A DNA stretch of 12,115 bases from Rickettsiales bacterium. Lineage in GTDB: Bacteria; Pseudomonadota; Alphaproteobacteria; Rickettsiales; Deianiraeaceae. Positions 1 through 7,042 of this stretch are shown here, one piece after another. The notes below the pieces were generated by a model. That model was not told the DNA's origin. It worked only from the letters and a program-made list of their open reading frames with translations, and made no database searches. The translations under genes and the position numbers were made by a program. The stretch is taken from the NCBI GenBank assembly GCA_017477855.1, contig JAFUUN010000122.1, forward strand, positions 1 through 12,115, given 5' to 3'. Every line of letters starts with the position of its first letter. The first letter of the stretch is position 1.

Positions 1-11
1 AAGAAATTTTA

Positions 12-103
12 TTGCGCGGCGCGGAGCGCGTTTGCTGGACGAAGTGGAGCGTAGCGGAGCGAGGAGAGTGCAAACGGCGAGGGCGTGGCCTCGGGCAGCG
101 CAA
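12..103 (+). repeat. Cloverleaf-type GC-rich palindromic repeat, copy A
   Basis: Copy A of a three-member family (others at 5055-5138 and 9351-9429). Conserved left part 12-34 and right part 71-103 flank a 36-nt centre unique to this copy. Seen pairings: outer stem TTGCGC/GCGCAA (12-17 with 98-103), a small GCGC-GGA-GCGC hairpin in the left part, a central arm GTTTGC/GCAAAC, and CGAGG-GCGTGG-CCTCG in the right part. Together these make a four-way junction. The outer stem continues into the AT-rich flanks, 3-11 with 104-113, with one bulged G at 106. It begins 15 bases past the mnhG stop, so it could cap that transcript's 3' end, though no T-run follows. Confidence 0.85.
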
Positions 104-118
104 TAGAAATTTCATTTG

Positions 119-439
119 CTATCCCAACGAACTATCAACCTCGGAGCCAAAATCGGAATGATAGAAATAGACAATTTTGATGATGATATAGCTCGTCACT
201 GTCGCAATTACATACCATACAATAATAGCAAACATGAGCTTGACGGCCGTGAATGTATCATTTATGCTGAGAAATAGGAATGCGGTGCCTAAAATAGCAA
301 GCGGAATGCCAAGCATGTCGTTCATTGTAGAAATGTGAATGCGTGTGTAGATATTGTCAAAACGCGCAAATCCAAGCATGGTCGTGGCCGTTAGGAAAAT
401 ACCTGCGCCAATTAAAATGTAGCCAATGGTTGCAAACAT
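119..439 (-). CDS. mnhG: Na+/H+ antiporter subunit MnhG/MrpG
   Basis: Small membrane subunit of the multisubunit Mrp/Mnh cation:proton antiporter, which exchanges internal Na+ (or K+) for external protons in the cytoplasmic membrane. The 106 residues match the family's usual length and hold three hydrophobic segments (about 3-20, 41-58 and 64-92). The family hallmark is present at about residues 22-44: LGFARFDNIYTRIH followed by a small/polar helix start and MLG. The ATG lies one base after the mnhB stop (TAA-T-ATG), so translation is probably coupled to mnhB. No other antiporter subunit is visible, so the large proton-channel subunits must lie beyond the left edge or elsewhere. A GC-rich repeat follows the stop. 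Confidence 0.9.
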   Translation of the reverse strand: MFATIGYILIGAGIFLTATTMLGFARFDNIYTRIHISTMNDMLGIPLAILGTAFLFLSINDTFTAVKLMFAIIVWYVIATVTSYIIIKIVYFYHSDFGSEVDSSLG

Positions 440-440
440 A

Positions 441-941
441 TTACTTTAAATTTTTCAACAGGTTCAACAGTGTTGTGAATGTTCTTGCTACGCTGGAAAA
501 AACTACAAATGCAATACCGAGCTCCACTATGAAAATTCCGCGCGCATTGTTATGTTCAAACGGCAGAAATGTGTAGTCCAAAAAGTGTCCTGTTATAAAA
601 AAACTGACAATTCCAAGCCCTGCATAGAATAAAAAACCGATCATTGCAATCCATGTCAGAACTTGGTTTGATAGTCGCTTTTTAGCACTATCAAGGTTGA
701 TGAAGTAGTATAAACACAACGCGCATGCGAAAATGACGCCTGCCTGAAAACCACCACCGGGAGTATAGTCGCCATGTGAGTGGACGTAAAACCCGAACAC
801 CAGCAGAATTGGTAGTATGAACTTTGACAGCAGATTGACGATAATGCTGTCATCTTTGATATTAATTTGCGACATCTCCTGCGCGTTCTGATAGCTCGTT
901 TTCATCAATCGGTCGGTGATTAATGACAGGAAATTGCGCAT
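441..941 (-). CDS. mnhB: Na+/H+ antiporter subunit MnhB/MrpB
   Basis: MnhB-domain subunit of the Mrp/Mnh cation:proton antiporter. The family signature is clear at residues 52-65: YVHSHGDYTPGGGF, matching the usual HGH-SPGGGFQ block just after the first helix. Four membrane segments can be read at about 34-54, 63-82, 95-117 and 133-155. The 166 residues include about 30 N-terminal residues before DSIIV, where family members often begin; Met23 is an alternative start with no better ribosome binding site. mnhG follows after one base. Upstream, 39 bases separate it from an Asn-rich hypothetical; that gap contains a TTGACA on the coding strand (973-978) without a convincing -10, so co-transcription from upstream is as likely as its own promoter. 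Confidence 0.9.
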   Translation of the reverse strand: MRNFLSLITDRLMKTSYQNAQEMSQINIKDDSIIVNLLSKFILPILLVFGFYVHSHGDYTPGGGFQAGVIFACALCLYYFINLDSAKKRLSNQVLTWIAMIGFLFYAGLGIVSFFITGHFLDYTFLPFEHNNARGIFIVELGIAFVVFSSVARTFTTLLNLLKNLK

Positions 942-980
942 AGTTATTTGATGTGAGTTGCGATTGTTTAATTGTCAAGG

Positions 981-1901
981 TTACAGATAAGAAAAGAAAA
1001 AAGCTTGTCCTTCATTGTCAATATTCAATAACTTACTTTTGGTTTTGTTACAATCTGGTAAAGATAAATTATAATTATAATCATGCGTTTTTGGTTTCTT
1101 TTTGTTTCTCATGTTATCAGGTGGTTCTTGTTTTTTATTCCTCATGTTATCAGGTGGTTCTTCTTTTAATGGTAAGTATAATTCTTTTTTATTTCTTTTA
1201 CTTATGTTATTAGATTGCTCTTTTTCATCTAAACTATTTCCTCCGTCAGCATCCATTGGTATAATTTCACTGTCGTTAAGTATTCCTTCGCCATCGTGGT
1301 CGTCATTGTTTTCTACCTCTCTTGATAAATTTTCCGCACATGATGTTGACTGTTGTTTATTAATTTGTTCTAAATTATAGCTCTCATTTATGATGTTGTT
1401 TGAATTATCATATTCGTTAGTTAAATTATTAATGTAACAATTATTTAGATTTGTACTATCTATAGACTTTTCATTTGTAAAGTTATTGTATAAATCAAAT
1501 TCTGTAATTAAATCAGATTTAATCTTTCTTATAAGATGAGGGTTCCTTGAATATTTCATTTTTTTGTCAACAAAAGCATTCATGTCAATGTTATTGTAAT
1601 ATTCAGCAGTTTCAGCAGGAATGTCGGTATTACTTTGATTTTCATTTATAACAGTGTTTTCTTGTGGTACAGTTGTAAAAGTATTGTTGTCTTCAAAATC
1701 CAACGTACAATCTTTATACTTCGGAATTTGTCTAATATTATACGTTATCCAATTAATGTAATTTGGATTGTCATGATTGAAAATACCCCACTCATTATCC
1801 TTCCACGTATCATTTGCAAATTCATCTGTTGAATTTTCGTATTGCTGGGTGTATGACATCAAAAAAATTATAGCAAAAAAAACAACAAAAAAAACAATCA
1901 A
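981..1901 (-). CDS. Asn-rich hypothetical protein with 11-residue tandem repeat
   Basis: No family recognised. Read from TTG at 1901, 14 bases after the thyA stop, the 306-residue product has an uninterrupted hydrophobic segment at 2-15 (IVFFVVFFAIIFLM), which could be a signal peptide or anchor although it lacks the usual N-terminal positive charge. The first ATG (1859) would remove it. The poly-T coding stretch gives Phe cheaply, so the segment could be accidental. The rest is hydrophilic, very rich in Asn, Asp, Glu and Lys, and probably disordered. Residues 248-269 are two copies of EPPDNMRNKK(Q/K), with a weaker third copy near 228-240 (EQSNNISKRNKKE). Position in the leftward run suggests co-transcription with thyA and mnhBG, but gives no function. 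Confidence 0.6.
   Translation of the reverse strand: MIVFFVVFFAIIFLMSYTQQYENSTDEFANDTWKDNEWGIFNHDNPNYINWITYNIRQIPKYKDCTLDFEDNNTFTTVPQENTVINENQSNTDIPAETAEYYNNIDMNAFVDKKMKYSRNPHLIRKIKSDLITEFDLYNNFTNEKSIDSTNLNNCYINNLTNEYDNSNNIINESYNLEQINKQQSTSCAENLSREVENNDDHDGEGILNDSEIIPMDADGGNSLDEKEQSNNISKRNKKELYLPLKEEPPDNMRNKKQEPPDNMRNKKKPKTHDYNYNLSLPDCNKTKSKLLNIDNEGQAFFFSYL
1101..1166 (-). repeat. 33-bp in-frame tandem direct repeat
   Basis: Two tandem 33-base units lie inside the Asn-rich gene; comparing 1099-1134 with 1132-1167 shows three mismatches in 36 positions. The shared core is CATGTTATCAGGTGGTTCTT (1109-1128 and 1142-1161, on the + strand). The period equals 11 codons, so copy number can change without breaking the frame. 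A degenerate third copy begins near 1202 (ATGTTATTAGATTGCTC), 60 bases from the second unit. Confidence 0.85.
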
Positions 1902-1915
1902 ATTTATTTTCTTTT

Positions 1916-2710
1916 TTACACCGCCACTGGTGCTTTAATTGTAGGATGGCATTGATAATTTTGCAACTCAAAGTCCTCAAACTTGAAGTCAAACACGCTC
2001 TTGATGTCAGGGTTCAATTTCATCGTTGGCAGAGGAAATGGCTCACGCGAGAGCTGCAATTTTGCCTGTTCAAAGTGGTTTGAGTATAAATGTGTATCTC
2101 CTGTTGTGTGCACAAAATCACCAAGTTCAAGCCCGCAAACTTGCGCTATCATCATTGTCAAAAGTGAGTAGGAGGCAATGTTGAACGGCACACCAAGAAA
2201 TATGTCCGCAGACCGCTGATATAGCTGGCAGCTCAATTTATTATCTGCAACATAAAACTGAAAGAGAGAGTGGCACGGCGGCAAGGCCATTTTGTCAACT
2301 TCGCCGGGGTTCCAAGCACATACAATCATTCTGCGGCTATCCGGTTTTGTTTTTATTAAGTCAATGACATTGCTTAGTTGATCTATTATACGTCCATCCG
2401 CCGCTTCCCAACGGCGCCATTGCTTACCATAAACAGGACCCAAATCACCATTCTCATCTGCCCATTCGTCCCAAATTGTCACCTTATTGTCATGCAAATA
2501 TGTTATATTTGTATCACCTTTAATAAACCATAAAAGCTCATGAATAATTGACCGCAAATGACACTTTTTTGTAGTCACCAACGGAAATCCATCGTTCAAG
2601 TTATACCTTGTCTGATAACCAAAAACCGAGCGTGTTCCAGTGCCCGTCCTGTCTGTTTTGTCGGTGCCATGCTCCAACACATATCTCATCATGTCAAGGT
2701 ATTGTCTCAT
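1916..2710 (-). CDS. thyA: Thymidylate synthase ThyA
   Basis: Cytosolic enzyme converting dUMP to dTMP with 5,10-methylenetetrahydrofolate as methyl donor and reductant, yielding dihydrofolate. It has 264 residues, the same as the E. coli enzyme, and aligns without visible gaps. Motifs: RTGTGT (21-26), the dUMP-binding RR pair in PDSRRMIV (123-130), the catalytic Cys146 in ALPPCHSLFQFYV, SCQLYQRSADIFLGVPFNIA, GDTHLYSNH and the C-terminal APVAV. The start gives MRQYLDMM, matching the family N terminus; a GGAG lies only two bases before it, so initiation may be weak. No dihydrofolate reductase gene follows, unlike many thyA loci. The well-known Rickettsiales (Rickettsia, Anaplasma, Ehrlichia, Wolbachia) use ThyX, so a ThyA here is notable. 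Confidence 0.97.
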   Translation of the reverse strand: MRQYLDMMRYVLEHGTDKTDRTGTGTRSVFGYQTRYNLNDGFPLVTTKKCHLRSIIHELLWFIKGDTNITYLHDNKVTIWDEWADENGDLGPVYGKQWRRWEAADGRIIDQLSNVIDLIKTKPDSRRMIVCAWNPGEVDKMALPPCHSLFQFYVADNKLSCQLYQRSADIFLGVPFNIASYSLLTMMIAQVCGLELGDFVHTTGDTHLYSNHFEQAKLQLSREPFPLPTMKLNPDIKSVFDFKFEDFELQNYQCHPTIKAPVAV

Positions 2711-2776
2711 GGCTCCAATGTCATGATTGAATTGTTATTTGCAAGGGGGATTAGAAAATGATAACATAATTGCTGT

Positions 2777-3475
2777 TTAATATCTGTTATTTTCATAACC
2801 ACCATTTTGAAGAGCAGTAATATGCCTTTCAGGAGAGTTAACAAGTTCTCTGATAAGATGTTTATTAACATTTTTTACATACTTATTATACTCATTTGGG
2901 TTATTATATTTCGTTCCGTCATATGAGGTATTTCTGTTATCCTGGTTATGACGTAAATGCTCGTTAGCAACATATTGAGGTTGATTTACCATATTATTCT
3001 GCTGATTTTGTGGATTAAACACAGGTGCCATGTTGTGCATTGTAGAATTATTATTTTGCTGAATATTGTAATTAGCTGTCAGTATTTTTATACCATGTAA
3101 TTGTGCATTTGTTGCAATGAACTCAGGATCGCCATGTTTGTCACTGATAATTTTTTTAATTTCTTTGCAACCAGTCAACAGATTTCTAAATCCAACATGA
3201 TTTTCTCCATTAATCAAAAATAAAATGTCTGAACCTGTTATTTGTCGAACATCCTTTAATTTTTCTTCTGTATCATTTAACACGACATGCGGTACATTAA
3301 ATTGTGATTTTTCCAAGGAATTTGGCTTTGCCTGGAAATATAAATTGTTATTATTGTCACTAAATAAAATTCCTCTGAACTGCTGGGAGATAGTATTAAT
3401 ATAACAAATTGGGTACATAAAATAAATCTTAAAACTACCACAATAATAATACAAATTTTTTTTTACGTCAACCAC
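2777..3475 (-). CDS. Hypothetical protein with Asn/Gln-rich C terminus
   Basis: No family recognised with confidence. From GTG at 3475 it has 232 residues; an ATG at 3418 (Met20) would give 213, and neither start has a clear ribosome binding site. Residues about 35-138 look globular, with alternating hydrophobic strands (GSDILFLINGEN at 81-92, FIATNAQLHGIKILTAN at 119-135). Residues about 136-205 are Asn/Gln/Tyr-rich low complexity (IQQNNNS, NPQNQQNNM), followed by a short ordered-looking tail. It is divergent from ftsZ with a 44-base gap and is the first gene of the leftward run, 66 bases before thyA. The IATNAQLHGIKILTAN stretch faintly recalls PIN-type nucleases, but the metal-binding acidic residues cannot be placed. 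Confidence 0.6.
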   Translation of the reverse strand: MVDVKKNLYYYCGSFKIYFMYPICYINTISQQFRGILFSDNNNNLYFQAKPNSLEKSQFNVPHVVLNDTEEKLKDVRQITGSDILFLINGENHVGFRNLLTGCKEIKKIISDKHGDPEFIATNAQLHGIKILTANYNIQQNNNSTMHNMAPVFNPQNQQNNMVNQPQYVANEHLRHNQDNRNTSYDGTKYNNPNEYNKYVKNVNKHLIRELVNSPERHITALQNGGYENNRY

Positions 3476-3476
3476 A

Positions 3477-3510
3477 TTGACAATAAAAAAAAACTTTTTA
3501 CCAAAAGGAG
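3477..3510 (+). promoter_or_regulatory. ftsZ upstream region: TTGACA box and strong Shine-Dalgarno
   Basis: A perfect -35-like TTGACA (3477-3482) lies in the 44-base divergent gap, but the best -10 at normal spacing (TACCAA, 3499-3504) is poor, so the promoter call is tentative. The ribosome binding site AAAAGGAG (3503-3510) sits 9 bases before the ftsZ ATG. It is the strongest Shine-Dalgarno in the window, consistent with high FtsZ demand, and it fixes the ftsZ start. Confidence 0.5.
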
Positions 3511-3519
3511 AGTTGTTTT

Positions 3520-5049
3520 ATGTCCGTTGAGACAAGTAGTGATTTGCCTGTAAAAAACCTTCCTAAGATTACTGTTTTTGGGGTTGGTGGAGCTGGTCTC
3601 AATGCTGTCAACAACATGATCTTATCGCAGTTGGAGTCAGTCAAATTTGTGTGCGCGAATACAGATTGTCAGAGTTTAGCTAACTCACTTGCTGAAACAA
3701 AAATACAACTTGGAGCTAAATGCACGAAAGGTCTTGGTGCTGGTTCAAATCCTGAAATTGGAAGACAGTCCGCAGAGGAGGCAATGGATGTAATCAAGCG
3801 CGAGTTGGCGGATACAGACATGTTGTTCATAGCCGCTGGAATGGGCGGAGGAACGGGCACGGGAGCAAGTCCAGTCATTGCAAAAGTTGCGCGTGACATG
3901 GGAATTCTCACTATTGCAATAGTCATTAAGCCGTTCGAATTTGAAGGCAAGCGCCGCATGGAGACAGCAAACAAAGGCGTGGCCGAACTTGAAAAGCTGG
4001 TTGACACAATAATCATAATTGAAAACCAAAAGCTTGCAACATTGAATAATATTAGTATGTCAGAGAACTTTGCAGTTGCGGACGGCATCTTGCGCCATGC
4101 TGTATATTGCGTGGTTGATATACTGGTAAAGCCGGGGTTCATCAATCGCGACTTTGCAGACATCAAGACAATCCTTACCAACATGGGGCGCGCTGTCATT
4201 GGATACGGTGAAGATATTGACCCGCGCATTGCCACAGATGCCGCGATACACAATCCAATCTTGGAAAACAGTTCAATTGTGGGTGCAAAAAATATTCTTG
4301 TCAACATCACCGGCAACCGCAATTTGAAGCCATCGGATATTCAGAACATCATTGACAAAATCTCAGCAGAAGCAGGAATTGAACCAAATATCATCTTTGG
4401 TATTGTCTTTGATGAGGCACTTGGAGAAAACGTGAGAGTGTCTATAATAGCCGCAGGGGTAGAGCAGGCAGAAAAAAAAAATACTGAAAATCTAATTGAA
4501 GAAAAACGAGATGAGGTTCTGAAAAAAGTAAGAGCAAATGCAAACGATGAATTGGACGAGGACAGGAATGAGGTAGTTGAAACATATACGAGGAGAAATA
4601 ACGTTGTTGATTTTGATCGCCATGAAGTTATAGATGATGCACCGATTGCAAATCCAGTTTTTGCAAAACGTATAGATGAGGATGAGTTGGAAGGTGAGTG
4701 TGAGGTTATGCCAGCACTGGAAGACGTTGATACGTTTGAGGCAACAGATAGAATTGTTCGCAATGTAGACAATGGTAACTACATTGAAAAAAAAAAAAAA
4801 GTAAATAGAACAAAGGAAACAACAGATAAAGTAAGAAGTAAAGCAAAAGTCGCTAAAGTTGAAAACGGACTGTATGATAATCAAGATACCAAATCACAAA
4901 AAGGCAGTTTGTTTTCAAGATTGTTGAATTCTATTGGTCCTGGGCCTTACATTGCTGACGATGTTGAAGGTGTTTTCTCTGAAAAAGATGAGGATGAGGA
5001 AGACAACGATATTTACAAAACACCTGCCATTAATAGGAAAATAGCGTAG
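3520..5049 (+). CDS. ftsZ: Cell division protein FtsZ
   Basis: Tubulin-like GTPase that polymerises into the cytokinetic Z-ring at midcell. Seen in order: GVGGAGLNAVNN (21-32), the nucleotide-binding GGGTGTG (110-116), and the T7 loop NRDFADI (209-215) with the two Asp residues that complete the GTPase site of the next subunit. The core ends near residue 316. A long charged linker (317-460) follows, then SLFSRLLNSIGPG (463-475), an acidic stretch, and DIYKTPAINRKIA. That last piece resembles the conserved C-terminal peptide (compare DIPAFLRK) that binds FtsA and other partners. At 509 residues it is longer than the E. coli protein, as is common in alphaproteobacteria. It is not in a dcw cluster; PBP2 follows after 145 bases. 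The linker contains A10 and A14 runs. Confidence 0.97.
   Translation: MSVETSSDLPVKNLPKITVFGVGGAGLNAVNNMILSQLESVKFVCANTDCQSLANSLAETKIQLGAKCTKGLGAGSNPEIGRQSAEEAMDVIKRELADTDMLFIAAGMGGGTGTGASPVIAKVARDMGILTIAIVIKPFEFEGKRRMETANKGVAELEKLVDTIIIIENQKLATLNNISMSENFAVADGILRHAVYCVVDILVKPGFINRDFADIKTILTNMGRAVIGYGEDIDPRIATDAAIHNPILENSSIVGAKNILVNITGNRNLKPSDIQNIIDKISAEAGIEPNIIFGIVFDEALGENVRVSIIAAGVEQAEKKNTENLIEEKRDEVLKKVRANANDELDEDRNEVVETYTRRNNVVDFDRHEVIDDAPIANPVFAKRIDEDELEGECEVMPALEDVDTFEATDRIVRNVDNGNYIEKKKKVNRTKETTDKVRSKAKVAKVENGLYDNQDTKSQKGSLFSRLLNSIGPGPYIADDVEGVFSEKDEDEEDNDIYKTPAINRKIA
4472..4481 (+). other. A10 homopolymer at the FtsZ core/linker boundary
   Basis: Ten consecutive A residues encode part of E318-K-K-N. 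Gain of one A in the mRNA gives E-K-K-K-Y-stop; loss of one gives E-K-K-I-L-K-I-stop. Either slip would release almost exactly the FtsZ GTPase core without linker or C-terminal peptide. The tract and the consequences are read directly; slippage itself is inferred. Confidence 0.9.
4787..4800 (+). other. A14 homopolymer in the FtsZ linker
   Basis: Fourteen consecutive A residues encode part of E-KKKK at about residues 423-427. Gain of one A leads to S-K-stop directly after the lysines, and loss of one leads to an immediate TAA, so frame errors in either direction remove only the last 80 or so residues, including the C-terminal partner-binding peptide. Confidence 0.9.
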
Positions 5050-5054
5050 GGTGG

Positions 5055-5138
5055 TTGCGCGGCGCGGAGCGCGTTTGTGCGAGGAGCAACGCGAGGAGCG
5101 GAATACAAACCGCGAGGGCGTGGCCTCGGGCAGCGCAA
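5055..5138 (+). repeat. Cloverleaf-type GC-rich palindromic repeat, copy B
   Basis: Copy B of the family, filling most of the 145-base ftsZ-mrdA gap and starting 5 bases after the ftsZ stop. The left part (5055-5077) is identical to copies A and C; the right part (5106-5138) has a single change, CAAACC for CAAACG. The central arm closes with GTTTGT/ACAAAC, where A has GTTTGC/GCAAAC and C has GTTTGGC/GCCAAAC. The 28-nt centre is a tandem GCGAGGAGC-AAC-GCGAGGAGC. Outside the outer stem G5054 pairs with C5139, then pairing weakens. It could stabilise or end the ftsZ mRNA; no T-run follows directly. Confidence 0.85.
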
Positions 5139-5194
5139 CACAAAAATATTACTTTTTCTTGATAATTACATTTTAGATTTTACGAATACACAGC

Positions 5195-7042
5195 ATGGCT
5201 AGCGACAAAGACGTGTTGAAAATATCATTTATAAAAAGGCGCATGACGCTACTAAAATGGTTTCAAGCTGGATGCATCGGTATATTAACGTGCAAACTTT
5301 TCAAATTGCAAATTCTTGATAATTTACGCTACAAAAAACTGTCAAACAGAAACTCGCGGAGGGTTGTATTTTTGCTGCCAAAACGCGGAATAATATATGA
5401 TAGAAATGGAACAGTCATTGCTGATAACATTACCAGCATAAAATTGGTCTACTACAAAACTGGTGATAACTACATGAATGACATAAAAAAGGCATATGCA
5501 ATACTCAAAAAGCGGCCACACAATTATGAAGCGATATTAAAACGTCTCGACAGAGGCATAAAAAGGGCACCAAAGCAGAAGTTTGTTCTGGCAAGAAATC
5601 TGTCTCGCGAAGATGTCATCAGGACAAAGTTTAATCTGGTTTATCTGAATGGCGTGGACGTTGAAAAATATAACATCCGCCACTATCCATTTGGCAAGGC
5701 AACGTCATGCTTGGTGGGGCATGTTATCAAACCACAGAATGTTGATGATGAATTTTTGCAACTCAACAACGACTATCGTGTGGGCTCAATGGGTGTGGAG
5801 AAGATTTTTAACAAGCAGCTTGGCGGCAAGATTGGTTTGAAATATCATATTGTCAATGTGTCTGGAACCAAGGTGGCTGAGAAGTTGGCAAATAATCCAA
5901 TTGACGGCGCACCAATCAAGACAACAATAGACCAACGGTTGCAGTCAAAACTGACGGAACTTATGGAGAACAAAAGCGGCGCTTGCACGATGCTTGACTT
6001 GCAAACAGGCGAGATTTTGGCAATGTATTCTTCGCCAAATATTGACCCGAATATCATGTCACGTGGAATTGATGACATTGAATGGCAGCAACTTGTGGCC
6101 GACAATGGCGAGAGTTCGGGTATGTTTACAAATAAAAATATATCATCTGCGTATCCTCCAGGATCCACTTTTAAGATTGTGTCAACCATGGCAGCGCTGC
6201 TAAATGGCTGGGATGCAGACAAAAAATTCAGGTGCACAGGCGAACTGCAAATTGGAAACCGTATATTCCACTGTTGGAAAGACGAGAAAAGGGGTGGACA
6301 TGGATATATCAATCTGGATGTTGCAATTGCACAATCATGCAACTGTTATTTCTACAATTTAAGCCAATATGTTGATCCTGACGAAGTGTTTAAAATGGCT
6401 GAAAAACTTGGCCTAAATCAGAAGCTTATGGAGGATTTTACGGCGGAAGTGAAAGGGTTTGTGCCAAATAAAAAGTGGAAGAAAGAAAAGCTGAACCAAG
6501 TTTGGTTCCCTGGTGACAGTGCAAACATGATAGTCGGTCAGGGATGGATAACCGTTACACCTCTGCAACTGGCAGTTATGGCTGGTAGATTGGCGACAAA
6601 CAAGGAAATTGTTCCGCGATATGTTCCTGGTAAAAATGTAAAATTTGACTCGCTCGGACTGGATGAGAATTCCCTTGAAAAGACACGTCATGGACTGTTT
6701 TCAGTTATAAACTCACCATATGGAATTGCCTATGGCGCGTCCAATCCAAAATATGGTATCTGCGGAAAAACTGGCTCGGCGCAGGTCGTGTCGGAACGTA
6801 TTGAAAACAGGGATATGCGAAGTGGAAAAGTTGACAAAAAAAAGCGTACGCACGCGCTGTTTGTTGGTTTTGCACCGTATGACAATCCGCGTTATTCAAT
6901 AGCTGTTGTGGTTGAACACGGAATTGGTGGTGCCGGCTCGGCTCTGCCTGTGGCCGCAAGATTGCTGGAAACTGCACTGGATTTGGATGCTAAAAAAGAT
7001 GTTAAATCAGAAGAAAAGAAAAAAGAAGTATATCTGTTTTAG
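5195..7042 (+). CDS. mrdA: Peptidoglycan transpeptidase PBP2 (MrdA)
   Basis: Class B penicillin-binding protein that cross-links peptidoglycan during lateral wall elongation with RodA and MreBCD, anchored in the inner membrane with its bulk in the periplasm. One N-terminal membrane segment (about 20-36) precedes the dimerisation/pedestal domain, with the RGIIYDRNG motif at 64-72. The transpeptidase domain carries all three catalytic motifs: SxxK as S324-TFK, SxN as S381-C-N, and KTG at 525-527. The 615 residues match the PBP2 family. No clear Shine-Dalgarno precedes the ATG. mrdA normally sits with mreBCD or rodA; here it follows ftsZ instead. The C-terminal tail is Lys/Glu-rich (KSEEKKKE). 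Its stop overlaps the stop of the convergent permease gene. Confidence 0.95.
   Translation: MASDKDVLKISFIKRRMTLLKWFQAGCIGILTCKLFKLQILDNLRYKKLSNRNSRRVVFLLPKRGIIYDRNGTVIADNITSIKLVYYKTGDNYMNDIKKAYAILKKRPHNYEAILKRLDRGIKRAPKQKFVLARNLSREDVIRTKFNLVYLNGVDVEKYNIRHYPFGKATSCLVGHVIKPQNVDDEFLQLNNDYRVGSMGVEKIFNKQLGGKIGLKYHIVNVSGTKVAEKLANNPIDGAPIKTTIDQRLQSKLTELMENKSGACTMLDLQTGEILAMYSSPNIDPNIMSRGIDDIEWQQLVADNGESSGMFTNKNISSAYPPGSTFKIVSTMAALLNGWDADKKFRCTGELQIGNRIFHCWKDEKRGGHGYINLDVAIAQSCNCYFYNLSQYVDPDEVFKMAEKLGLNQKLMEDFTAEVKGFVPNKKWKKEKLNQVWFPGDSANMIVGQGWITVTPLQLAVMAGRLATNKEIVPRYVPGKNVKFDSLGLDENSLEKTRHGLFSVINSPYGIAYGASNPKYGICGKTGSAQVVSERIENRDMRSGKVDKKKRTHALFVGFAPYDNPRYSIAVVVEHGIGGAGSALPVAARLLETALDLDAKKDVKSEEKKKEVYLF

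Noticed and set aside
12..103. tRNA gene suggested by the cloverleaf fold of the repeats
   Set aside because: Arm and loop lengths do not match tRNA, there is no GTTC-type T-loop or anticodon arm of 5 bp with a 7-nt loop, and the centre varies between copies.
1857..1901. Promoter with perfect TATAAT (minus strand, about 1867-1872) before Met15 of the Asn-rich gene
   Set aside because: No -35 at acceptable spacing; the stretch is poly-T coding or leader sequence 14 bases after thyA, where a promoter is not needed.
2777..3475. PIN or NYN nuclease assignment for the Asn-rich gene
   Set aside because: Only one strand-like stretch resembles these families; the required set of acidic residues cannot be placed.
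3669..4322. Long open frame (217 codons) on the minus strand opposite ftsZ
   Set aside because: Lies wholly antisense to a certain gene; Ser/Met/Pro-rich composition typical of a shadow frame; no ribosome binding site.
5845..6342. 165-codon frame antisense to mrdA
   Set aside because: Shadow of the PBP2 coding sequence; Ser/Cys-rich with no domain pattern.
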